A stretch of 47,155 nt of DNA, from NCBI GenBank assembly GCA_030684555.1, contig JAUXVN010000057.1, positions 1 to 47,155 on the forward strand, written 5' to 3'. The position numbers and the translations under genes are program-made. This DNA is from Ignavibacteria bacterium (lineage in GTDB: Bacteria; Bacteroidota; Ignavibacteria; Ignavibacteriales; Ignavibacteriaceae). How positions within the stretch are numbered: position 1 is the first letter of the stretch; each line of letters starts with the position of its first letter. Below, piece after piece: positions 18,897 to 28,800 of this stretch. The notes under the pieces are model-generated. The model was given only the letters and a program-made list of their open reading frames with translations, did no database searches and was not told the DNA's origin.

Positions 18897-21143
18897 ATGA
18901 AATTTGGGAGAGAGAAATTAACTAAAGCAGCTATAGCACTCGCAATAGCTGCTTTCTCACTAATTATCACCCAGGATATTTATTTTTCAATTGGTCCCCT
19001 TGATTCACTTAGACAAAGTTTTATTGATCAACGTTTTTCCGACCGCGGCGTTGTACCTATCAAAGAGAAATCTTCCGTTGTTATTGTAGAAATTACAAGA
19101 AATACACACGAAGGTATTCCTGCCCCCTATAATACCTGGCCTTTTGCTCGTTTTATTTTTGCGAAATTGATTAAAAATTTGTCGGATGCCGGAGCTAAAG
19201 CTATCGGAATAGATATTGTTATGTCAGCACCTGATAAAAATAATCCGATTTATGATTCACTAATGATTGATGCAATTCGCAATAGTGGAAACGTTGTTGT
19301 TGCCGGGAAAATTGAAGAGATTTCAGGAAATGTAACTGTCCAAAATGTTAGTGAAGATTTCAGTGTTTCTGTCTCAGGACCATCATTTCAAATTACTCGT
19401 GTTCATGAAGATTTTAGCAATTACTATTTTCAAGCCGACAGTTCTATTGGGATTGTTCAAGTAATTGGTGATAATGATGGTGTTTATAGGCGCTATTTAC
19501 CTTTCATGTATTCAACATCTGCCGATCGTTTAGTTCCAACTTTTGGTTTTGCTCTTCTGAACAAATACTATGGTTTGAATAAAGACTATCTTCCCAAAAA
19601 TTCTACTAATCATTTTGTACTTGGCGATATTAAAATACCCAAGTATGATAATGTTTCTATGCTAATCAATTATTATGGACCGGATGGAACGTTTCCTAAA
19701 GTTGATTTTATAGATGTAATAGATGACAGCGAATTTCACACTTCTGATGAAATTGAACTTGAAACTGATATTAATACCTGGGATGACCCCGAGTATGGAT
19801 TAAAATTTAAAGATTTTTTCAAAGACAAAATTGTTTTAATTGGTTCTACCCAGCCGGAAGATAAGGATATTCTCCCTGTCGCTTTTGCTAAAGGTGAAAA
19901 GACCGGCGATAATAATATGTACGGAGTTGAACTCCACGCAAATGCTATCCAGAATATTATTAATCAAGACTTTTTAATAAAGTTACCAAAATTATATGAA
20001 ATTTTTATTTTAGTTCTTCTTTCACTTGTTAGTTTCTATGTCTCTTCATTTTTTAAATCAGTTAAAACCAAATATGGGATATTTTTAGAATTTGCTAATC
20101 TCATTGTAATAGCATTAATACTTGTCGGAATTAGATATTTTTCTTTCTCGATATTCGAGAACAACAATTTTATTTTCCCGATTATAAACCCCTCATTAAC
20201 AGTTGCACTCGGATATTTTGGAAGTACTGCCTATCACTTCATTACCGAACGAAAACAAAAGGCAATGATTAAAGGCATGTTCAGTCAATATGTAAATGCA
20301 ACTGTGGTTAATGATATTGTCAGTAATCCCGATAAGTTAAAACTTGGTGGTGAAAGGAAAACGCTTTCTGTTTTTTTTAGTGATATTGCCGGATTTTCGA
20401 CTTTCTCAGAAACAAAAGACCCGGCAGAGTTAGTCTCTTTTCTGAATGAGTACTTAGGTGAAATGACAAAAATAATTTTTGAAAACAAAGGGACTCTCGA
20501 CAAGTATATTGGCGATGCTGTAATGGCTTTTTGGGGAGCTCCAATTCCATTCGACAATCATGCTTCCTTAACTTGTTCCTCTGCACTAAAAATGCAGGCA
20601 CGTCTATCTGAAATGCGAAAGAAGTGGGAAACCGAAGGTCAAACTGTTATTGATATAAGAATGGGGATTAATTCCGGTGACATGATCGTTGGAAATATGG
20701 GAGGTAAAGAAAGATTCGATTATACTGTAATGGGTGATAATGTGAATCTTGCCTCACGATTAGAAGGTGCAAATAAAGAATATAGTACGCGAATAATGAT
20801 TTCTGAAATGACTCATGATATTGTTAAAGATGAGTTTTTCACAAGAGAGTTAGATGTAATTGTTGTCAAAGGAAAAACTAAACCAATTAGAGTTTTTGAA
20901 CTTTTGGGTAATGATGAATTCCCGCCAAGCGAAACGCTTAAAGAATCTTTTGCCTTTTATTGTGACGCGATGAAAGAATATAAAAGCAAGAATTTTTCAA
21001 ACGCTATCTCTCTTTTTGAAAATGCCTTGAAAATAAATCCCGAAGATGGACCTTCAAAAGTATATATTAAAAGATGTAAATTATTTTTAGAAACTCCCCC
21101 GCCTGATGATTGGGATGGTGTTTTTATAATGAAAACAAAATAA
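18897..21143 (+). CDS. CHASE2-domain class III adenylate cyclase
   Basis: 748 residues. One N-terminal membrane helix (~9-29), a periplasmic CHASE2 domain (~35-360), a cluster of membrane helices (~366-386, ~400-418, ~424-446), then a cytoplasmic class III cyclase domain (~485-670). Active-site residues are intact: metal-binding Asp496 (FFSDIAGF) and Asp540 (GDAVMAFWG), purine-selecting Lys536 (LDKYIG) and Thr610 (DYTVMGD), transition-state Asn617 and Arg621 (NLASRLEG). The Lys/Thr pair points to ATP, so the product should be cAMP. A C-terminal TPR-like helix pair (~685-730) is followed by the WDGVFIM tail common in this family. No ribosome site is seen; translation is probably coupled to the barrel gene. 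Confidence 0.93.
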   Translation: MKFGREKLTKAAIALAIAAFSLIITQDIYFSIGPLDSLRQSFIDQRFSDRGVVPIKEKSSVVIVEITRNTHEGIPAPYNTWPFARFIFAKLIKNLSDAGAKAIGIDIVMSAPDKNNPIYDSLMIDAIRNSGNVVVAGKIEEISGNVTVQNVSEDFSVSVSGPSFQITRVHEDFSNYYFQADSSIGIVQVIGDNDGVYRRYLPFMYSTSADRLVPTFGFALLNKYYGLNKDYLPKNSTNHFVLGDIKIPKYDNVSMLINYYGPDGTFPKVDFIDVIDDSEFHTSDEIELETDINTWDDPEYGLKFKDFFKDKIVLIGSTQPEDKDILPVAFAKGEKTGDNNMYGVELHANAIQNIINQDFLIKLPKLYEIFILVLLSLVSFYVSSFFKSVKTKYGIFLEFANLIVIALILVGIRYFSFSIFENNNFIFPIINPSLTVALGYFGSTAYHFITERKQKAMIKGMFSQYVNATVVNDIVSNPDKLKLGGERKTLSVFFSDIAGFSTFSETKDPAELVSFLNEYLGEMTKIIFENKGTLDKYIGDAVMAFWGAPIPFDNHASLTCSSALKMQARLSEMRKKWETEGQTVIDIRMGINSGDMIVGNMGGKERFDYTVMGDNVNLASRLEGANKEYSTRIMISEMTHDIVKDEFFTRELDVIVVKGKTKPIRVFELLGNDEFPPSETLKESFAFYCDAMKEYKSKNFSNAISLFENALKINPEDGPSKVYIKRCKLFLETPPPDDWDGVFIMKTK

Positions 21144-21207
21144 TACCTAATTATCGAATCCTTTCCCTTCACAATTCATCCCACCTGCAAAATTCAAAAG
21201 GATTATT

Positions 21208-21849
21208 ATGCTCTCTTCAATTCATATTGACAAAATCAAAAGCGGATTAAGTTATCAACAATTCATCGAAAAAACTAAAAATAAAATTAATAGTTCCAAT
21301 GAAGAAATAATCGATTTCGAAAAATTTGAATTTACAAAATTGAACCTCCAAAGAAGCTCAAGAATAGAAAAAACATACTCTCCTTCAATCGAAATAAGAG
21401 ATGTAATGGCAAAGATTTCTTCTCCTCAAATATGGTTAGTTTTAACTGAAAATTGGTGTGGGGATTCAGCTCAAAATTTACCTTACATTGCTAAATTTGC
21501 TCAACTCAATAGTAAGATATCATTCGTCATTTTAGAGCGAGATAAAAATCTAAACTTAATGAATAACTATTTAACCAATGGAACATTAAGCATTCCTAAA
21601 TTGGTTTCGTTTGATGAGAATATGAATGAATTATTTCAATGGGGACCACGTCCGGCAGATGCTGTTTCATTAGTAGCGAAGTTAAAAAGTGAAGCAAAAA
21701 CAAAAGAGGAGTTAATGAAAGAGTTACATCTTTGGTATTCAAAGAATAAAGGACGTTCAATAGAAAAAGAATTTATTTCAATTCTCAATAACTTGATGTA
21801 TACTGAAACAAGCACTAAGTCTCAGAAACTATCGATTCATTCTCTTTAA
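21208..21849 (+). CDS. Thioredoxin-like family protein with a single active-site cysteine
   Basis: 213 residues; ATG preceded by AAAGGAT. The thioredoxin fold lies in ~65-170: WLVLTENWCGDSAQNLPYIAKF carries a C-G-D-S motif in place of C-x-x-C, followed by cis-Pro (SIPKLVSFD). Monothiol members of this group are common in Bacteroidota-related bacteria and are annotated only as thioredoxin-family. The ~60-residue N-terminal extension and ~45-residue helical C-terminus are outside the core. No signal peptide, so cytoplasmic. Its last 35 bases overlap the 3' end of the convergent MFS gene. Substrate unknown. Confidence 0.8.
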   Translation: MLSSIHIDKIKSGLSYQQFIEKTKNKINSSNEEIIDFEKFEFTKLNLQRSSRIEKTYSPSIEIRDVMAKISSPQIWLVLTENWCGDSAQNLPYIAKFAQLNSKISFVILERDKNLNLMNNYLTNGTLSIPKLVSFDENMNELFQWGPRPADAVSLVAKLKSEAKTKEELMKELHLWYSKNKGRSIEKEFISILNNLMYTETSTKSQKLSIHSL

Positions 21850-23038
21850 CAAATGAGAGTATAATCATACCAACCAGGAAGAAAAACGCAATAGATATAA
21901 TTGCTAATCTTTGATTCCCTGAGTAATAACTAATCAGACCAAAAACAAGCGGTCCAATTATAGCAGAACTTTTCCCGAAGAAAGAATAGAAACCGAAAAA
22001 TTCTGTTTTTTTGTCAATTGGAGTAAGGTGTGACATAAGTGAGCGACTCGTTGATTGACTTGCCCCCATCGCTGCCCCGGCAATTAATCCAACTATATAA
22101 AATGTATTCTTTTCTTCAACCAAATATGCTAGGACTATGGTTATTAGCCACATTATTAAAGTAATAATTATTGTTCGCTTTTGCCCGATTGAGTCAGCTA
22201 AAATACCAAGTAAAATCGAACCTACAATTGCAGTAGTTTGAACAGTTATAAAAAAAAGTAATAATTCAGTATCAGAAAAACCTAAAGTTGTGCTTGCATA
22301 ATTACCCGAGAAAAATATTACAGTATTTACTCCCTCGATGTAAAAAAAGTATGCTAATAAAAATAGAGCGAGATTTTTATACTTTGGCAGATGAGTAATC
22401 GTACTCTGAACACGATTAAATCCAATTCGTAATGAAGTTAAAAAGCTTGCTTTCGGCTTTCTATTATCTTTTAAGAAAATAAAGATCGGTAATGAGAATA
22501 TCAGAAAAAACAAGGCGGCGATAGGAAATGTTTCTTTTATCATTTCCATTTGTATAAATGGATATACAATTCCCAATGTTACAAGTGACCCGACATAACC
22601 CATTCCAAAACCATAACCGCTAACTCTTCCGAAGTTTTTTGGAGAAGTAATTTCAGGTAAAAATGAATCATAAAAAACTAATCCGGCTTCAAATCCGATA
22701 TTGGCAATAATAAAAATCACTAATCCCCAAAAAACATTTCCGGGACCCACAAAATAAAGCCCGGATGTAGCAACTACACAAAGAAGAGTAAAAAAAAGGA
22801 GAAATCTTTTTTTGCCCGCTGAATAATCTGCAATGGCTCCAAGAAGCGGTGAGATTATTGCTGTAACAATCATTGCTATGCTTGTGCCGAGACTCCAGTA
22901 AAAATCACCAATCGCTTCGCCGCCTGCAACCACTTTTTTAAAGTAGACTGCATAAAGAAATGTTACTACAACAATTGAAAATGAAGTATTGCCAAAATCG
23001 AAGAGTGTCCAGATGAAAATTTTTTTTCGTTCTGTCAT
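21815..23038 (-). CDS. MFS transporter, UMF1 (Atg22-like) type
   Basis: 407 residues, about 12 membrane helices. The N-terminus KIFIWTLFDFGNTSFSIVVV matches the W-x-x-[YF]D-x-x-N-[ST]-x[FY] opening of the UMF1/Atg22-like branch. The A-like motif GAIADYSAGKKRFLLFF (~67-83) and its C-half counterpart GILADSIGQKRTI (~271) are present. Bacterial UMF1 proteins are uncharacterised, and the yeast relative exports amino acids from the vacuole. The start codon overlaps the nusB stop (TAATG), so the two are translationally coupled. Its 3' end overlaps the thioredoxin-like gene tail to tail. Confidence 0.88.
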   Translation of the reverse strand: MTERKKIFIWTLFDFGNTSFSIVVVTFLYAVYFKKVVAGGEAIGDFYWSLGTSIAMIVTAIISPLLGAIADYSAGKKRFLLFFTLLCVVATSGLYFVGPGNVFWGLVIFIIANIGFEAGLVFYDSFLPEITSPKNFGRVSGYGFGMGYVGSLVTLGIVYPFIQMEMIKETFPIAALFFLIFSLPIFIFLKDNRKPKASFLTSLRIGFNRVQSTITHLPKYKNLALFLLAYFFYIEGVNTVIFFSGNYASTTLGFSDTELLLFFITVQTTAIVGSILLGILADSIGQKRTIIITLIMWLITIVLAYLVEEKNTFYIVGLIAGAAMGASQSTSRSLMSHLTPIDKKTEFFGFYSFFGKSSAIIGPLVFGLISYYSGNQRLAIISIAFFFLVGMIILSFVKENESIVSET

Positions 23039-23517
23039 TACGTTAAATCATTCTTTGGAATCGTTTCTTCGATTAATCCTCTCCCCTTTTTATTAAGTTG
23101 ATTGTTCTCTTTCAAATTATCTAAATAATTATCAAGTACACCGTTGATAAATTTTCCGCTGCTTGCCGTACTAAAGTTTTTTGCAATTTCAATTGCTTCA
23201 TTAATAGTTACTTTTGGGGGAATATCCGGGAAATATAAAAGTTCACACATCCCCATTCTCATTAGGATTCTATCAATTATTGCAATTCTGTTAAACTCCC
23301 AATTATTCACCCGATTTTTTATCTCTTCATCAAACTCGGGACTATGAATAATAACCTTATTGATAATTGAACGGGCAAATTCACGATCATCAATATTCTC
23401 AACATCAGCCATAACACCATCAATGAGTGCTTCAAGACCATCTCTATTTATTTCATAAGCGTATAAAATTTGAAGAACTTTTTCGCGGACAATTCTTCTT
23501 CCTAATCTTTGTTTCAT
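23038..23517 (-). CDS. nusB: Transcription antitermination factor NusB
   Basis: 159 residues, all-helical. Recognisable blocks: RRIVREKVLQILYAYEIN (7-24), NRIAIIDRILMRMGMCELLY (~75-95) and the C-terminal VTINEAIEIAKNFSTASSGKFINGVLDN. NusB pairs with NusE (S10) on boxA RNA in rRNA antitermination. The C-terminal ~20 residues are an extension beyond the core. It sits between a leucine-type dehydrogenase gene (36-base gap) and the MFS gene. Confidence 0.95.
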   Translation of the reverse strand: MKQRLGRRIVREKVLQILYAYEINRDGLEALIDGVMADVENIDDREFARSIINKVIIHSPEFDEEIKNRVNNWEFNRIAIIDRILMRMGMCELLYFPDIPPKVTINEAIEIAKNFSTASSGKFINGVLDNYLDNLKENNQLNKKGRGLIEETIPKNDLT

Positions 23518-23553
23518 TAAAATATATCTCTCAACTAAATTTATTCGTAAATA

Positions 23554-24666
23554 TTATCTTCTAAAAAAGTGATTGAATTTCCCGGAGAATTCTGACCTAC
23601 CGGAATAAATTCTATTAATCCCGCCGACTTGTTCAATTCTTTGTTCAGCTAGTTTATTTGATGCCTCATATGTCGGAATATTTTCTTTCTTAGATGTAGC
23701 AAAAACACTCTTGAGAACCGTATAAATACTTTCAGCCTGAGCTAATGCACGGTCTCTAATATAACCTTCAAGCTCGTTGGCTACATTGATTAACCCACCA
23801 GCATTGATAACATAATCAGGTGCATACAAAATTCCTTTATCAACTAACATTTTGCCATGTTTTTTTTCATCTTTCAATTGATTATTAGCACCCCCGGCAA
23901 TAATTGGAGCTTTAATTTTATCTATAGAATCATCATTTATTATTGCACCGAGTGCGTTTGGTGAAAATATATCTGCATCAATATTAAAAACTTCTTCAGG
24001 TTTAATTACCGTAAGTTTTACTTTTGACGATAACTCTTTTACTTTGTCTTCATTAATATCGCAAACATACAATTCAGCCGATTCGCTATCGAGATGTTCG
24101 CAAAGATAACTTGCAACCTTACCTGCACCCTGTACAACTATTTTTTTATTTTTTAAGGAATCACTACCCCACATTTCACTTGCACAAGCTTTCATGCCAA
24201 CGTAAACACCATATCCTGTTACAGGTGAAGGATCACCTGAACCACCAATCGCTTGAGAGATTCCTGTTACATAAGTTGTCTCCATCCTTACATATTCCAT
24301 GTCTTTAACACTTGTGCCGACATCTTCTGCGGTTATATATCTTCCGGCAAGTCCTTCAACAAATTTTCCGAATGTTCTGAATAATAATTCATTCTTTTGT
24401 TTTGAAGCGTCACCAATGATAACAGCTTTTCCCCCGCCTAAGTTTAATCCCGCAACCGCAGCTTTATAAGACATTCCTTTTGACAATCTTAATGCATCAA
24501 TCAATGCATCTTCATCATTGGCATATTGCCACATTCTTGTTCCACCAAGAGATGGACCGAGTGCAGTGCTGTGTATTGCTATTATTGCTTTAAGTCCGGA
24601 TACTTTGTCCTGACAAAAAACAACTTGTTCATGGTTATAATCTGAAAATATTTCAAAGATTGCCAT
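23554..24666 (-). CDS. Leucine dehydrogenase-type Glu/Leu/Phe/Val dehydrogenase
   Basis: 370 residues from the ATG at 24666 with AAGGAG upstream; the longer frame to 24699 would overlap the upstream gene and adds atypical residues. Substrate domain with GLNLGGGKAVIIGD (catalytic Lys ~80) and RYITAEDVGTSVKDM (catalytic Asp ~114), then a Rossmann domain with the NAD-binding VQGAGKVASYLC. The length (~365) and these motifs fit leucine/branched-chain dehydrogenases better than glutamate dehydrogenases (~420-450). It would reversibly deaminate leucine, valine or isoleucine with NAD+. Fourteen bases downstream of the YdcF-like gene. Confidence 0.9.
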   Translation of the reverse strand: MAIFEIFSDYNHEQVVFCQDKVSGLKAIIAIHSTALGPSLGGTRMWQYANDEDALIDALRLSKGMSYKAAVAGLNLGGGKAVIIGDASKQKNELLFRTFGKFVEGLAGRYITAEDVGTSVKDMEYVRMETTYVTGISQAIGGSGDPSPVTGYGVYVGMKACASEMWGSDSLKNKKIVVQGAGKVASYLCEHLDSESAELYVCDINEDKVKELSSKVKLTVIKPEEVFNIDADIFSPNALGAIINDDSIDKIKAPIIAGGANNQLKDEKKHGKMLVDKGILYAPDYVINAGGLINVANELEGYIRDRALAQAESIYTVLKSVFATSKKENIPTYEASNKLAEQRIEQVGGINRIYSGRSEFSGKFNHFFRR

Positions 24667-24680
24667 AATGTTTCTCCTTT

Positions 24681-25721
24681 TTATATTGCAAAAAACCAAA
24701 AGATCAGTAAAGCTATGGCTTCCCGAACTTTGTAATATAATGAATCGTCCCAGTTTAATTTCATATCAGCCGGAATAAGTTTTATTTCAGCATTATAGAA
24801 TAAACTCATTTGATAAATTCTGCTTAGATGATAGTTGTTCGATATAACAACTATGTTATTAAAATTTTTCTTTGTTATTAATTCATTTTTTATAAATCTA
24901 ATCTGTTCTGCCGTTGAAGAAGTTTTATTCTCAAGAAACACATCATTTAGATTCACATTAGATTCTTTCACCAAATTGAAAGCAACCTCTGCTTCCGACA
25001 TTTCACCCGGAGCATTACCCCCCGTCAACTGAATTTTATCCACTGCTTTAATTTGATATAAATTAACTGCTTTTTCAACCCTTGCTTTTAAACTTGTGCT
25101 TGGTTTATTATTTGACCAGACTGCGGCACCAAGTACGACTGCAATAGTCCCGTAAGATTCTTTTCTAACAGCTTCATCACTATAGTTCTTTTGAATATAG
25201 ATAAAAGAGAATCCAAATAGTATAATTATGATAATTACAGAATTAATTAAAGTACGAATTATTAAAGCTGATTTGTGTTCAACGAGTTCCAGCCAAATAT
25301 AAACAGTGATAGAAATTAGGCTAAAAAATGATAATAAATAAAAGAGTGTTAATAAAACCTTTTTCAAAGATTGTTTAAGAAAATATACATCAGGTAGAGG
25401 AATTTCACGTTGTGCAAATATCCACGCTAAGATCAACATACCGAGAGAAAGCCATAGAAAAAACATAATGGTTTTTTTTGACTCGACAAATACCTTAGTT
25501 TTTCTTAAATAAAGAATTGATACTCCGATTAAAAGTGCTAAATAGGATAAAAAATTTAGTACGTTGCCCAGATATAAGAAATTGATTTCGGAAATTGGAA
25601 GGTTTTGATTTTTATATTTAATAAAAATAAGTAATCCTAATGAAAGGAAAGATAAAAACGAAATAATTGCAAAATGATTGCGGTTCGTGTTGGATGTATT
25701 TTTCTTTTTTGATTTTAACAT
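24681..25721 (-). CDS. Membrane protein with YdcF/DUF218 domain
   Basis: 346 residues. The N-terminal half has five to six hydrophobic helices (~17-35, ~48-68, ~83-103, ~125-145, ~153-175). The C-terminal half is a DUF218 domain: TIAVVLGAAVWSNNKPS (~188-204), IQLTGGNAPGEMSEAEV, ENKTSSTAEQ and VVISNNYHLSRIYQMS. SanA/YdcF/ElyC-type proteins share this domain and are linked to envelope or peptidoglycan precursor metabolism. The extended membrane region is typical of larger members. First gene of the YdcF-LeuDH-nusB-MFS run. Confidence 0.82.
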   Translation of the reverse strand: MLKSKKKNTSNTNRNHFAIISFLSFLSLGLLIFIKYKNQNLPISEINFLYLGNVLNFLSYLALLIGVSILYLRKTKVFVESKKTIMFFLWLSLGMLILAWIFAQREIPLPDVYFLKQSLKKVLLTLFYLLSFFSLISITVYIWLELVEHKSALIIRTLINSVIIIIILFGFSFIYIQKNYSDEAVRKESYGTIAVVLGAAVWSNNKPSTSLKARVEKAVNLYQIKAVDKIQLTGGNAPGEMSEAEVAFNLVKESNVNLNDVFLENKTSSTAEQIRFIKNELITKKNFNNIVVISNNYHLSRIYQMSLFYNAEIKLIPADMKLNWDDSLYYKVREAIALLIFWFFAI

Positions 25722-25790
25722 TTAACAATTTTCTAAAGAACTATGCTAAAATAATAAATTTCGAGTTTCTATCAGAACATTTTTTAAAAT

Positions 25791-25829
25791 AGGTTGTCAG
25801 AATTGTAATTATTTCAATTCTGACAACCT
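25791..25829 (-). terminator. Terminator of the RND efflux operon
   Basis: 15-bp perfect inverted repeat, 25791-25805 with 25815-25829, 9-base loop, 16 bases after the RND pump stop. Read on the minus strand it is followed by ATTTTAAAAAAT, a moderate T-rich tail. Confidence 0.8.
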
Positions 25830-25844
25830 CAAAACATGAACTAA

Positions 25845-28800
25845 TTATTTCTTAAAAACTTTTTTAATGGATTTGATGATATCTTCCTTCAACTGACGCA
25901 ATGCTATGGGTACATCATCTAAAGTTGAATATATAACCGGCACAATCACCAATGTTAAAAATGTTGCAAAGGTTAATCCAAAAATAACTGCAATTCCCAT
26001 TGATTGCCAAAACTCTGCACTCTGTCCGCCGGCAGAAAATTCGAAAGTATAAATATCGAATCCTAATCCGAAAGATAAAGGTATAAGTCCAAGCACTGTA
26101 GTTATAGCTGTTAATGTTACAGGACGAAAACGCCTAATTCCGGCTGTTACAATCGCTTCTCGTCTTGATAATCCTCGTTTTCTTAACTGATTTGTATAAT
26201 CAATTAACACAATGTTATTATTTACAACAACTCCCGCGAGACTAATTACACCTATACCTGTCATTATAATTCCAAATGGCATAGCAAAAACAATTAAGCC
26301 GATAAAGACACCGACTAATGAAATAACTACTGCAGATAGTATTATCAATGGTTGGCTTAATGAGTTGAACTGTATCACCAAAATTAGAAAGATTAAAAGC
26401 AGGGCAATCAAAAATGCTTTACCGAGAAATGCACTTGCTTTAGCTTGTTCTTCATCCTGTCCGGCAAAAGTTAATGTATAACCTTGTGGTATCTGGAACG
26501 ATTTTAGTTTTTCTTTTACCTTTGCAAGAACTTCGTTTCCGTTATATCCTTCTCCCGCATCAGCAGATACTGTAATCATTCTATGTAGATTTTTTCTTCT
26601 AATCGCCCCGGGACCTTTTTCATAAGAAATTTCGGCAACACTTATTAAGGGAACACTAAGAGTTGTTCCTTTATCATTATTATAAATAATTCTCAGGTTT
26701 TTTAATGCATCCGAAGATTCACGTTGATCTTTTCTTAATCTTACGGTAATGTCATACTCATCTTCATCCACACGATATTTCGAAGCTGTAGCACCATTTA
26801 TGGCAGTTCTGACACTATTTGCAATGAGTCCTGTACTTAGTCCATATAAGGCAGCCTTTTCTCTGTTAATTAAAATTCTTATTTCGGGTTTGCCGGAATC
26901 AAAATTACTCTCTAAATCAACAAGTCCTGGGACATTCTCAATAACTGACATAATTTGTTTACTTAATTCACCCAGCTTATTATAATCATCTCCACTTATT
27001 TGTATTGAAACAGGAAGCCCTACAGGGGGACCCATATCCTGTCGTTTCACTCTAATGTCTACTCCTGGTATTCCTGAAATCAAATCCCTTATTTGATCAG
27101 TAGTTATTGCAGAACTTTGTAATCTATCTTCGTAATCAGTAAACTGAACAGTAACACTCCCTTTGTTTGGTGTTGATGAACCTGCATCAAAAGGGTTATT
27201 TGAAGCCCCGACAACTACAAGGACGTCTTTAACATCCGGATACTTTTCCTTTATCAATCTCTCTTCTATTATTGAGGATATTTTGTCAGAGGCATCTACA
27301 TTAGTTCCGGTTGGAGTTTCAAAATTCACGTAGATCGTTGCAGGTTGTGTCTCCGGAAAAAACTCAGTTCCATGTTCAAGTACTCCATAAAATTGTGTAA
27401 TCAATAATAGTGACATCAACGAAGCCCAAATGAATTTCAGCCGATTATTTGTGAATATCCATATCACCGCAATTCCAAGAAGCAGACTCACAACAATCAT
27501 AATAGCAGGAGGAATAAATTCAGACAACATTCCTTCAATTATAAAAAATCCTATGATCCCCAAAACTCCATACCAATTTCTTTTGTTCACTCTCTGTTCG
27601 TGAGTTCTAACAGGACCGAGAGCGAATCGAATTGTTTTCTCGTAAAGAGCAAGCACTTTTGGTAAAGCTAAGTCAACGAAGAAGTGAGTAACTCTATTAA
27701 ATGGATAAATTATTTTTTCAAATATAGTAACCGGTTTGTGATCCGGATGTTCAAGTTTCATGTACTTAGATGCAAATACGGGATTGATCAACAGCGCAAC
27801 GAATAATGATGCAGCAAGTGTTATTATCAATGTTGCAGGGATGTAAAACATAAAATCGCCGACAATTCCAGGCCAAAACAACAATGGAAAGAATGCCGCA
27901 AGAGTAGTAAGTGTAGAGGAAATAACGGGCCAGGCAACTTCAGCGGTTGCTTCTTTAGCAGAATCTTTAAGAGATTTTCCCTCTTCGAGGAATTTATAAA
28001 TATTTTCTATAATTACGATTGCATTATCTACTAACATTCCTAACGCAAGAATTAGTGCAAATAGAACAACAAAATTGAGAGTTATATTAACTGCCTGCAA
28101 AACGAAAAATGTAATTAACATACTTAATGGAATTGCAATAGCAACGAACATCGCATTCCTGACTCCAAGGAAAAAGAAAAGCACGCCAACAACAAGTACC
28201 AATCCGGAAAAAATATTATTTTCAAGTTCGCGTACCTGCTGCTTAATATTTTTTGATTGATCATTTGTAATATCAATACTTATTGTTTTGGGTAATTCGG
28301 CTTTGCGGTCGTTTACTATTTCTTTTATTTTATCAACAATAGAAATAATATTGTACCCAACTCTTTTTGAAATATTTACAGCAACAGCGTCATGTCCATT
28401 CAGTCTGGCATATGAAGTGCGGTCTTTAAAATCATACTGAACAGTTGCAAGATCACGAACATAAATAGGTTGTCCTTCTTTCAATTTTACAATAATGTTA
28501 CCAATTAAGTAAGGTTCCTTAAACTCTCCGGGAACGCGTACAAGAAAACTTGATGAATTAATATCTATCGAACCGCCCGGTATGTTTTTATTTTCATTTG
28601 AAATTGAATTTATTATATCATCGAATCTGATGTTGTAGTGTTGAAGTTTAGTTAGATCAACATCAACTTTAACTTCTCTTTCCATTCCACCATTTATTTT
28701 AACATCTAAGACACCGTCAACCTGTTCAATTTCGTCTTTAAGATCTTCGGCAATATCTTTTAATCTCACCAATCCAACGGGTCCTGAAATATTTAATGTT

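Noticed and set aside
21208-21849. C-G-D-S motif of the thioredoxin-like protein as a newly lost active site
   Set aside because: As I recall, related stand-alone proteins in this bacterial group commonly have a single cysteine, so it is probably the family norm and not a decay event.
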